Assembly (NCBI RefSeq): GCF_030269925.1
Contig: NC_085124.1
Span: 15,893,420 to 15,957,419, forward strand
Source of the DNA: Bombyx mori
Lineage: Eukaryota; Arthropoda; Insecta; Lepidoptera; Bombycidae
Length of the DNA stretch: 64,000 nt
Reading direction: 5' to 3'
Made by a program: the position numbers and the translations under genes. A model generated the notes under the pieces. It made no database searches. It worked only from the letters and a program-made list of their open reading frames with translations, and was not told the DNA's origin. Shown here piece after piece: positions 16,908 to 25,377 of the stretch. How positions within the stretch are numbered: the first letter of the stretch is position 1; every line of letters begins with the position of its first letter.

Positions 16908-17781
16908 CCCGGCCGGAAGGGAACCGACGGCGCAGTGCCACCACTGCGCGGACCGCGACGAGGAAGACACAGCGGAACACACATTGGCGCGTTGCTCTGG
17001 ATTTAACGAGCAACGCGCCGCCCTCGTCGCGGTCATAGGAGAGGACCTCTCGCTGCCGCGCGTCGTGGCTACGATGCTCGGCAGCGACGCGTCCTGGAAG
17101 GCGATGCTCGACTTCTGCGAGTCCACCATCTCGCAGAAGGAGGCGGCGGAGCGAGAGAGGGAGAGCTCTTCCCTTTCCGCACCGATCCGTCGCCGTCGAG
17201 CCGGGGGCCGGAGGCGGGAATACGCCCGTACGTCCCGGCCCCTGTAGGTGGCGGCCTCCCCCCGGTGAAGGTCAAGGGGCGACCTGAGGGGGTGAGGCCG
17301 CGCGGCGCGCTACCAGCACTCTAGCGCGCTGCCGTGGAGTGAATAGAGCGACCGGTCGACGGTGTATCGCGTCCCGACCCGGCAGGCTGGTTCTGGTCCA
17401 GCGGGGTATTCCGGGACACCAGCGGCACCGTCTGGGCGGCCCGACGGGCTGCCGTACCGAGACGGCCGACGTTTCAGAGCCTTCGATTCGCCTCGAAGGC
17501 TCCGTCGGCCGGGCGTCCTTGGGGTGAGCCGCGCCGTCTGGTTGTAGTGTTGACCGCGGTAGCCCCCCTACCTCATCCGGGTTCTGACCTCGGAGGGGAT
17601 CGGACGTCGGGTGTAAGAGTGCAGAGGAGTCGTTTAGTGGGTGGGCTCTAAAATCCTTGGGCCCGCGGTCTGCTCACAACACCATGCAGATCGTTGAGTC
17701 TCACATACCCCGCGCGCCCCTTTTGCGCGGGGACCTCGTAGGAGGTTCGGCCCTCTACCCGAAAAAAAAAAAAAAAAAAAA
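16908..17781 (+). mobile_element. Element A3: strongly 5'-truncated family A LINE
   Basis: Keeps only the last ~336 bases of ORF2, the 3' UTR and a 20-base poly(A) (17762-17781). Homology to A begins at GCCGGAAGGG (16912); four extra bases, CCCG (16908-16911), stand between the telomere TT and that point. These equal the first four bases of full-length elements, which may be chance, untemplated addition or template switching. Confidence 0.85.
16912..17247 (+). pseudogene. A3 truncated ORF2 C-terminus
   Basis: In-frame terminal ~111 residues of ORF2 (AGREPTAQCHHC onward), holding the CCHC finger and the Arg-rich C-terminal tail. One substitution GFDEQ to GFNEQ. No enzymatic domain. Confidence 0.85.
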
Positions 17782-17790
17782 GGTTAGGTT
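17782..17790 (+). repeat. Residual telomere repeat GGTTAGGTT between A3 and B3
   Basis: Nine bases, less than two units, between the A3 poly(A) and the 5' end of B3. Confidence 0.9.
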
Positions 17791-18663
17791 CCCGGGACCT
17801 GGGCGGGCCCCCCGGCGCGCACTCAGCGTGGCCGGGGGCTCCGTCTGTGGGGGAGTTTTGCTGGACTTCCACCGGGCGCGTCCGTAGGTGGCGGATAACG
17901 GGCTTCTGGGAGCAGTCACACTCCCAGGGGTATCGCTCCTTCTTTCTCGTCGTGTCACGGCGGGGGAGATTGAGCGACGCGGACCAAAACCAGCACGGGG
18001 GGTTCCGGGCTCTCCACGCCCTTCACTGGCTGAAGGGTGTTTCTTCTGGGGATGCCCGGGCCTCCTCGTTCCCATTTTCCCCCTTCGTTTTATCTTGCCC
18101 TTTATGTTATTTTGTTTTATTTTCTGTTTGTATTGCCTTCTTTTGTTTTATTTGTCTTATTGGTTTTACTTTTTCTTTTTTCATCTTTTTGTTTTGGGGC
18201 CACGTCCGAACTATTTTCGGCGTGACCCACCGGAGGTGGCGGGCCGCTCTTGGTCTGCCTTTGTCGTTGAGAAAGCGAGCCGGCGTTGTTTGCGCTTCTT
18301 CCGGCCGCTGGTCGCCATGTCCCCGGCTGCACAGCTACAGGGGAACGCCCTCCAGAGGGGGGTACCGGTATACCGGCGTGGCTGCGTGGATTGGTGCTCA
18401 CTCGAGCGTAGGGCGGTGGTCTGTCGTGCTGCTCGTTGCACTCGATGGACTGCCGGCCAACCCGTAATCCTCACCGTGTGGGGGACGGGGGCCGCTGCCG
18501 CGAGGTACGGGGCTGCGAGGACGTAAACCTCTATAAAAAATACCCCAATCTTAAGCTCTGGCGCCCGGCGATGGGATGCATGGCTGGTGGGAGACCAGTC
18601 GCGAGGGCGTCCCAGGGGACCGTACCCCTGGCTAATAAAAACAGGAACTAACATAATGAAAAA
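17791..18663 (+). promoter_or_regulatory. 5' UTR of B3
   Basis: Same organisation as the B1 leader: GC-rich 5' stem, T-rich tract (~18080-18200, shorter than in B1 by several small deletions), CCGGTATACCGG palindrome near 18366, CCAGGGG/CCCCTGG hairpin just upstream of ORF1 and AATAAA at 18634-18639. Confidence 0.65.
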
Positions 18664-20805
18664 ATGTCCAGTTATAAAGAAGAATTACCCCAGGAGGGTA
18701 CCTCCCGCTCCGCGGGGGGAGAATCCCTCCGTGCGGCCGAGCGATCGGCCGCACGCTGCCCCTCGTCTTCTGGGGGGGGCAATAACTGTTCGAAGAGGTC
18801 CGTGAAGGACGGTGGTAGGGTGTCCGCGAAGGACGGAGAAAACAAAGAACGTCGAGGAGGGTCCGTGAAGGACAACGAAGCAGCAAACGTCTTGTCGGAC
18901 GATAGCATGGCGACGGCCAGCTCGGGCCGTTCGTCACTGACTGGAAGCCGAAGAAAGAGGCTGAAGGGCTCCAGCACGGAGTGCTCAGAGAGCAGCTCCG
19001 GTGAAGAGACGGCGTGCTCAGCCGGAAGAGCCGCCTCCAAGACCCCGTCAAAGAGGGGCAGAGGAAGACCGCCCACAACCGGGCAGTACGTTGGCCTCGC
19101 CGCCGCCAAGGAGGCGTATGTGAAGGCCCAACGAGAGGAGCTGGCGCTGCGCGCCGAGAGAGAGGTCACCGAGAGTGTCCGAAAGCTGCGAGTGAGGGAA
19201 GACGCCGTCGCGGGCAGCACGGGGGAACCAGCACTCGACCCCGAACGTCGACTAGACGAGTCCGCGAAGCTGGCCGTAGCAATCGCGGCCAAGTCTGGGA
19301 ACCTGAAGGGCACATACGTACGTGCCCTGAAGGAGATGGCTGCCGCCATTCGGGAGGCCAAGGAAGATATGGCAGCAAGGACTACCGACGGTGAGACGAA
19401 GAGACTGCAGGAGCTCTGCAGGAGGCAGGAGGCCGAGATCCTGCACCTCAAGAATGCGATCGCCGACATGAGGTCGGAGATGGCGCGCCTGGCCCAGGCC
19501 GTGGGATCGCCAGCAGCCGTCCCCGCCCCCGTACCCGCCCCCGCCCCGATCCAACGGAGCGACGACGAGGAGGAGCGGCGCCTCCAGCGCATCATGCGTG
19601 CGGTCGGCACCATGCTGGATGCGCGCCTCTCTGGGCTGGAAGCGCGACTGCCTCCAGAGCCCAGGATGAGACCACCCCTGGCCGCAGACCACAGGAGAAG
19701 CCGCGGTCAAGAAAAGACGCCGACACCACCAACGGCAGCAGAATCAATGCCGACGCCCGGACCAACAACTGCAGTCGCGACGGCGGCACCCAACGGTGGT
19801 GGCCCGCAGAAAAAGAAGGCGCCGAAAAGCAGGCAGCAGCCGGCTCAACCAGAACCACGGACATTCCCCCCCGCCCCAGCTGCTCTGACGGAAGCCTGGA
19901 CGACGGTAGCCCGAAGAGGCGCCAAGCCGAGGACGGCGACGGCGACCGGCACCGTGCCCGCTCCACCGCCCCTGAAGGAAAAGAAGAAGAGACTCCGGCC
20001 ACCCCGCTCGCAGGCAGTTATTGTCAAGCTGCAGCCGGAGGCCGTCGAGCGCGGAGTCACCTATCGGGCAGTCCTCGCCGAGGCCAGGGCTAAAATCGAT
20101 CCGGCAGAGCTGGGGATCCCTATCCAGCGGATACGCTCGGCGGTGACGGGAGCAAAGGTATTGGTCGTAGAAGGCGCCGACCAGAACGAAAAAGCTGATT
20201 TGCTGGCGGAGAAATTACGGGAGGTTTTGCCCTCGGACAGCATTGTCGTCTCGAGGCCGACAATAACGGCCGCTGTCAGACTGAGCGGCCTCGACGAATC
20301 CATATCCCGGGAGGAGCTTGTTGCCGAGGTCGCCAGGATTGGAGAGTGCCCCCCCGACATTGTGAAGGTTGGGGAAATAAAAATGGGCCCCGGAGGCACT
20401 GGCCAGGTCTTGGTCAGATGCCCCATAGCGGGTGTCAAAAAAATATTGGCCGTCAACAAGCTGCGGATCGGGTGGAGCGTCCTTCGCGCGCAACTCCTCG
20501 AGGCGAGGCGCCTGCAGTGCTACCGCTGCCACGCACTGGGCCACGTGAGTGCCCGTTGCCCATCGTCGGTGGACCGCAGTGGTGAGTGCTACCGCTGCGG
20601 CCAGACCGGCCACAAGTCCGCGGGCTGCGCGCTCACCCCGCATTGTACAATCTGCGCCGGCGCCGGTAGGCCTGCAGCGCACGTCTCCGGGGGCAAGGCT
20701 TGCGCCAAGCCCCCGAAACAAAGGCAACAGAGGAGCAGCGCCGCCGAAGAGAAACGGCGGAGTCAGCCCGGTACGGCTGCGGCGACACCAATGGACGACG
20801 AATAA
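18664..20805 (+). CDS. B3 ORF1: Gag-like RNA-binding protein, 713 aa
   Basis: Almost identical to B1 ORF1, one residue longer (KDGENKERRGG versus KDGEKERRGG). The N-terminal conserved block with its GCGA hairpin (18731-18754), coiled coil, Pro/Ala linker and the three C-terminal zinc knuckles are all intact. Differences from B1 are conservative point changes (EELPQ for DDLPQ, EGADQ for DGADQ, AVNKL for AVEKL). Ends in the UAAUG junction. Confidence 0.9.
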   Translation: MSSYKEELPQEGTSRSAGGESLRAAERSAARCPSSSGGGNNCSKRSVKDGGRVSAKDGENKERRGGSVKDNEAANVLSDDSMATASSGRSSLTGSRRKRLKGSSTECSESSSGEETACSAGRAASKTPSKRGRGRPPTTGQYVGLAAAKEAYVKAQREELALRAEREVTESVRKLRVREDAVAGSTGEPALDPERRLDESAKLAVAIAAKSGNLKGTYVRALKEMAAAIREAKEDMAARTTDGETKRLQELCRRQEAEILHLKNAIADMRSEMARLAQAVGSPAAVPAPVPAPAPIQRSDDEEERRLQRIMRAVGTMLDARLSGLEARLPPEPRMRPPLAADHRRSRGQEKTPTPPTAAESMPTPGPTTAVATAAPNGGGPQKKKAPKSRQQPAQPEPRTFPPAPAALTEAWTTVARRGAKPRTATATGTVPAPPPLKEKKKRLRPPRSQAVIVKLQPEAVERGVTYRAVLAEARAKIDPAELGIPIQRIRSAVTGAKVLVVEGADQNEKADLLAEKLREVLPSDSIVVSRPTITAAVRLSGLDESISREELVAEVARIGECPPDIVKVGEIKMGPGGTGQVLVRCPIAGVKKILAVNKLRIGWSVLRAQLLEARRLQCYRCHALGHVSARCPSSVDRSGECYRCGQTGHKSAGCALTPHCTICAGAGRPAAHVSGGKACAKPPKQRQQRSSAAEEKRRSQPGTAAATPMDDE

Positions 20806-23800
20806 TGACCGGCAGCCCGTATCATATCTTACAGGGCAACCTCAATCGCTCCGCCAGAGCTCAGGACCTGCTGATCCAGAGCATGGCGGAGCGGTTGACC
20901 CATCTGGCGGTCGTCGCCGAGCCCTACCGGGTCCCTTCGGTTCCCGACTGGGCGGGAGATATTGACGGCCTGGTGGCCGTGATCCAGCGTCGGTCAGCGG
21001 TGGGCGCTCCGCCCGAATTCGACGTCGTGCAGAGGGGTCGGGGCTTCGTCGCAGTCTTCTGGGCGGGCTTGCTCGTCGTCGGGGTGTACTTCTCCCCCAA
21101 CCGGCCGCTCGCCGAATTCGAGTCTTTTCTCGACGAACTCGGTCAGGTCGTGGGGAGGTCGCGCTCAAGGCGCGCGCTCGTTCTCGGGGACCTCAACGCG
21201 AAGTCGTCCGCTTGGGGTTCCCCGGTCACCTGTCCCAGGGGACGGGAGACGGAGGAGTGGTTGGTCGGGAGCGGTCTCGTTGTCCTCAACCGCGGCGCCG
21301 AGAACACATGCGTCCGTCGTTCGGGTGGGTCCGTGGTGGATGTGTCTTTTGGGACCCCCGACGTCGCGCGCCGCGTCTGCGGTTGGGAGGTGTTGGTCGA
21401 CGTGGAGACGCTCTCCGACCACCGCTACATTGGTTTCCGTGTGGCCGCGGCCCCGGAGTCTTCTTCGGTAACGACTTTGCCCTTTGGTGGCGGCGTGGAG
21501 GGCCCGCGCTGGGCCCTGAAGCGCCTCGACACGGAGCGGCTGCAGGAGGCGGCCGTCGTCCAGGCCTGGCGGTTGGACTCCCTGGGCGAGCCGGCGGACG
21601 TGCGCGAGGGTGCGGAGCGGCTGCGCGAGGCGATGTCGCGAGTCTGCGACTACGCCATGCCCCGCGTCCGAGCGTACGCGCCGAGGCGCCAAGTCTACTG
21701 GTGGAACGAGGGGATCGCCGGCCTGCGACGCCGATGCGCCGGTAGTCGTCGAAAATATCAGCACCTCCGTCGTCGGAGGCACCGGGACGAGGAAGAAGAG
21801 GACCGGGCGTACGAGGAGTACCGGGAGGACGTGCGGGCCCTGCGCGTCGCCATTGGAGAGGCGAAGGAGGCGGCGTGGAAGGAGCTTTTGGAGACGCTGG
21901 ACCGCGACCCGTGGGGGCGACCGTATCGCCTCGCGCGGAGCACAATGCGCTCTTGGGCCCCGCCCGCGACGAGCACCCTGCCGCCTGACATCGTTCGGCA
22001 CGTGATTGGGGGACTGTTTCCAGACGCACCTGGAACTCCCTTCGTTCCCCCCGTCATGATAACACCGACAACCGGAGCTCAGATTGGTGCAGAAGAGGAG
22101 GAGGTGTCGCCGGCGGAATTCGGTGCGGCCATCGAAAAAATGAAGGCGAGGAGGACGGCGCCAGGTCCCGATGGACTGTCGAATCGGGCCTGGGCGCTGG
22201 CATTACAGACTGAGGGTGGTCTGGGACCTGTCCTCCGAGGGCTGCTCAGCAGGTGCCTCCGAGAGGGCAGGTTCCCGGAAGAATGGAAGACGGGTCGGTT
22301 GGTCCTCATCCCCAAGGAGGGGCGCCCCAGAGACCAGCCATCGGGGTATCGCCCAATAGTCGTGCTGAGCGAGGCCGGCAAGCTTCTCGAGCGCGTCGTT
22401 GCCGGTCGCCTCGTGCGGCACCTTGAAAATGTCGGGCCAAATCTGGCCGACTCTCAGTACGGGTTCCGGAGGGGTCGCTCGACCTTGGACGCGGTCCAGC
22501 GCGTCCGCGACCTCTCCGACCAGGCGTGCTCCCGGGGAGGCGTGTTGTTGGCGGTGTCTATAGACATATCCAACGCCTTCAATACGATCCCCTGGAGCAC
22601 GATCCTGGAGTCGTTAAGGTTTCACCGCGTCCCCACCGGTCTCCGGAACCTGATCGAGGATTACCTCGCAGGGCGGGCTGTGGTCTTCCCCGAACGGAGG
22701 GGGTGGGGACACAAAGCGGTTTCGTGTGGTGTCCCGCAGGGGTCGGTTCTGGGTCCGCTCCTGTGGGACGTCGGGTTCGACTGGGTCCTCCGCGGGGCTA
22801 ACCTGCGTGGCGTGCAGGTCATCTGCTACGCCGACGACACGCTGGTGACGGCCCGCGGAGACGACTACCGTTCGGCGTCGATCCTGGCTGCGGCTGCGGT
22901 GGCAACAGTCGTAGCCAGAATAAGGAAGCTCGGCCTGGAGGTCGCCCTGCACAAGTCCGAGGCCGTGTGTTTTCACCCGGCTCGGAAGGGGCCTCCTCCC
23001 GGCGCGAGCATAACCATCGGAGGGACTGCGATCGCTGTCCGGTCCCAACTTAAATATCTGGGGCTCGTGCTGGACAGCAGGTGGAGTTTTGACCGGCATT
23101 TTGATGTGCTGGTCCCGAAATTGCTCGGGGCGGCGGGTGCCTTAGCCCGCTTGCTCCCGAACATTGGAGGAGGAGGAAAGTCGGTCCGGCGTCTTTACCT
23201 GGGAGTGGTGCGGAGCATGGCCCTGTACGGCGCTCCCGTCTGGTCGCCCACGCTCTCCGCTCGCAACGCGGCCCTCTTGCAGAGGGTTCAGAGGGTGCTG
23301 GCGGTGAGGGTCGTGCGGGGCTACCGCACCATTTCGACGGAGGTCGCTTGCGCCCTCGCCGGTTCCCTTCCGTGGGAGTACGAGGCCGAGGTCCTGGCCG
23401 CGGTGTACCGGCGCAGGGCGCAATCTTTGGGTCGGGGAAGTGTGCCCCGTCTGTCTGTCGTCGCCCGATGGAGGCGTGCTGCGCGTCGCGTGGCAACGTT
23501 GAAGTGGAAAGAGAGGCTGGCTGCAGAGGAGATCCACCGTGGTTCTCGAACCCGGCGGCGCACCCTCGCAGCCCTGGTGCCCGTGTTGGAGGCCTGGATT
23601 GACAGGCGTCACGGCGTGCTCGACTTCCGGCTCACGCAGGTCCTCTCGGGGCATGGCTGCTTCGGGAGGTACTTGTGGCGGGTCGGGAGAGAGCCGCATC
23701 CCGGATGCCACCAATGCGGGCATCCAGACGACGACGCGCAGCACGCCCTCGAAGCGTGCCCGAGGTGGGAGTATCCGCGGCAGTCACTCGTCGCGGTGCT

Positions 23801-24008
23801 CGGGGCAGACTTAAGTTTGCCGGTCGTAGTGTCCCGCATGGTCGAGGACGAGCGTTGCTGGAGAGCGATGGCCGACTATGCGGACCTGGTCATGACGCTC
23901 CGCGAAACGGAGGAGCGAGACAGAGAGTGCGACCCAAACTCAGTTGCACTCAGGCGAAAGAGACGGGGTGGGCGGCGCGGGCGAAGGGCCCCCGCTCAGC
24001 TCCCGTAG
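20805..24008 (+). CDS. B3 ORF2: endonuclease / reverse transcriptase, 1067 aa
   Basis: Same length and motifs as B1 ORF2: AEPY, GDLN and SDH in the endonuclease; IDISNAFN, GVPQGSVLGP and YADD (675-678) in the RT; CHQC...H...C finger near the C-terminus. Only a few substitutions (VIQRRS for VVQRRS, VSFGTPD for VSFATPD, GVLDFRL for GVIDFRL). Intact and plausibly functional. The start is the ATG that overlaps the ORF1 stop. Confidence 0.92.
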   Translation: MTGSPYHILQGNLNRSARAQDLLIQSMAERLTHLAVVAEPYRVPSVPDWAGDIDGLVAVIQRRSAVGAPPEFDVVQRGRGFVAVFWAGLLVVGVYFSPNRPLAEFESFLDELGQVVGRSRSRRALVLGDLNAKSSAWGSPVTCPRGRETEEWLVGSGLVVLNRGAENTCVRRSGGSVVDVSFGTPDVARRVCGWEVLVDVETLSDHRYIGFRVAAAPESSSVTTLPFGGGVEGPRWALKRLDTERLQEAAVVQAWRLDSLGEPADVREGAERLREAMSRVCDYAMPRVRAYAPRRQVYWWNEGIAGLRRRCAGSRRKYQHLRRRRHRDEEEEDRAYEEYREDVRALRVAIGEAKEAAWKELLETLDRDPWGRPYRLARSTMRSWAPPATSTLPPDIVRHVIGGLFPDAPGTPFVPPVMITPTTGAQIGAEEEEVSPAEFGAAIEKMKARRTAPGPDGLSNRAWALALQTEGGLGPVLRGLLSRCLREGRFPEEWKTGRLVLIPKEGRPRDQPSGYRPIVVLSEAGKLLERVVAGRLVRHLENVGPNLADSQYGFRRGRSTLDAVQRVRDLSDQACSRGGVLLAVSIDISNAFNTIPWSTILESLRFHRVPTGLRNLIEDYLAGRAVVFPERRGWGHKAVSCGVPQGSVLGPLLWDVGFDWVLRGANLRGVQVICYADDTLVTARGDDYRSASILAAAAVATVVARIRKLGLEVALHKSEAVCFHPARKGPPPGASITIGGTAIAVRSQLKYLGLVLDSRWSFDRHFDVLVPKLLGAAGALARLLPNIGGGGKSVRRLYLGVVRSMALYGAPVWSPTLSARNAALLQRVQRVLAVRVVRGYRTISTEVACALAGSLPWEYEAEVLAAVYRRRAQSLGRGSVPRLSVVARWRRAARRVATLKWKERLAAEEIHRGSRTRRRTLAALVPVLEAWIDRRHGVLDFRLTQVLSGHGCFGRYLWRVGREPHPGCHQCGHPDDDAQHALEACPRWEYPRQSLVAVLGADLSLPVVVSRMVEDERCWRAMADYADLVMTLRETEERDRECDPNSVALRRKRRGGRRGRRAPAQLP

Positions 24009-24467
24009 GGACCGTCGGGCGTCGGGCGCGGGGGCGCCTGATGCTCGACACGATAGTCCAGTTGTGGTGGTGAGGGTATAGGGCGCTGTGGCTCCGGTGC
24101 CTACCTCACGAAGAAGTTGCGGTCAGCAATGGCCGACGTTGATCCCGCCGTTCGTCAGGCTGGGAGCCGGTGTGGGGGCCTGCGGGGCGCGTTTCCCTGC
24201 GGTATCGTGGGTTCCCCCTATGCCGGAAAGGAAGGAGCTCGTTGGGTTTTAGTCGGTAGTCGTTAAGCTGGGCGGGTTCGGCGCGAGCTGAACTTAGCCC
24301 AGCGCGCCTTTCTCAAGGCGTAGTCTCCGTGGACTAATTGGTCGAGGGCGCGGACCTCGGTTCGCGACTTCTTCCTCTTTGTTCCACCGGAGGCGCGGAG
24401 TCCGACATAACCCGGTCCGACCCCCGTCGGCCGGGTATCCGTAAAGACTGGGATTCCCCATCGATAC

Positions 24468-24468
<1 letters not shown>
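24009..24468 (+). promoter_or_regulatory. 3' UTR of B3
   Basis: Copy of the family B 3' UTR with the CCGAC/GTCGG terminal hairpin (~24409-24436) retained. One G is missing in a G run (GTGTGGGGGCC) relative to B1 and B2. Confidence 0.7.
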
Positions 24469-24512
<44 letters not shown>

Positions 24513-24514
<2 letters not shown>

Positions 24515-24536
24515 TTAGGTTAGGTTAGGTTAGGTT
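24513..24536 (+). repeat. (TTAGG)n, 24 bp, between B3 and A4
   Basis: Perfect units after the B3 poly(A), ending in TT directly before the A4 5' end. Confidence 0.95.
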
Positions 24537-25377
24537 TCCCGAGGGACCTGGGCGGGCCCCCCGGCGCGCACTCTGCGTGGCCGGGGGCTCCGTCTGTGGG
24601 GGAGTTTTGCTGGACTTCCACCGGGCGCGTCCGTAGGTGGCGGATAACGGGATCCTCTGGGAACAGTCCCACTCCCAGGGGTATCGTCCGATCTTTTTCG
24701 TTGCAAGGATTTCTAGGTGTTAGGTAGGTAGGCTAGGTGTAGGAGTAGGGTAGCCTAGTTAGGCTTTGCAACGAAAGAGATCGGATGACGCGGACCAAAA
24801 CCAGCAGGGGGAGTTGCGGGCTCTCCACGCCCTTCACTCGCTGAAGGGTGTTCCTCCTGGAGACACTCGGGCTCCCTCTCTTGTCCCCTTTCTTCCCCCT
24901 TTTTTGTTTTCTTCGGGTCACGTCCGACCCGTTTCGGACGTAACCCATGGGAGATGGTGGGCCACTTTTGGCCTGCCTTTCGATGGAGAAGTGAGCCGGC
25001 GTTGCTTACGCATCTTCCGGCCGCTGGTCGCCATGTCCCCGGCTTCGGCTACAGGGGCACGCCCTCCAGAGGGGGGTACCGGTATACCGGCGTGGCTTCG
25101 TCGTTGTTGCTCTTTTGAGCGTCGGGCGGTGGTCTGTCGTGTTGCTCGTTGCACTCGGCGGGCCGCCGGCCAACCCGTAATCCTCACCGTGTGGGGGACG
25201 GGGGCCGCTGCCGCGAGGCACGGGGCCGCGAGGACGTAAACCTCTTTAAAAAATGCCCCAATCCTAAGCTCTGGTGCCCGGCGATGGGATGAATGGCTGG
25301 AGGGAGTCCAGTCCCAAGGGTACCAACCAGACCCCAGGGGACCGACCCCTGGTTAATCAAAAAGGAAATATGACACA
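24537..25377 (+). promoter_or_regulatory. 5' UTR of A4
   Basis: Same plan as the A1 leader. The TAGG-loop hairpin is at 24688-24708/24764-24784, its arms identical to A1 while the loop differs at several sites yet stays rich in TAGGT. The CCAGGGG/CCCCTGG hairpin is at 25334-25352. AATAAA of A1 is AATCAA here, so that motif is not conserved. Confidence 0.65.

Larger units (their letters stand above)
17791..24512 (+). mobile_element. Element B3: full-length SART-like telomeric LINE, family B
   Basis: Complete copy: 5' UTR 17791-18663, ORF1 18664-20805, ORF2 20805-24008, 3' UTR 24009-24468, poly(A) 24469-24512. The 44-base pure A tract is the longest on the + strand. It is nearly identical to B1 with scattered substitutions and small indels, mostly in the U-rich part of the 5' UTR (~18080-18200). 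Confidence 0.9.
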
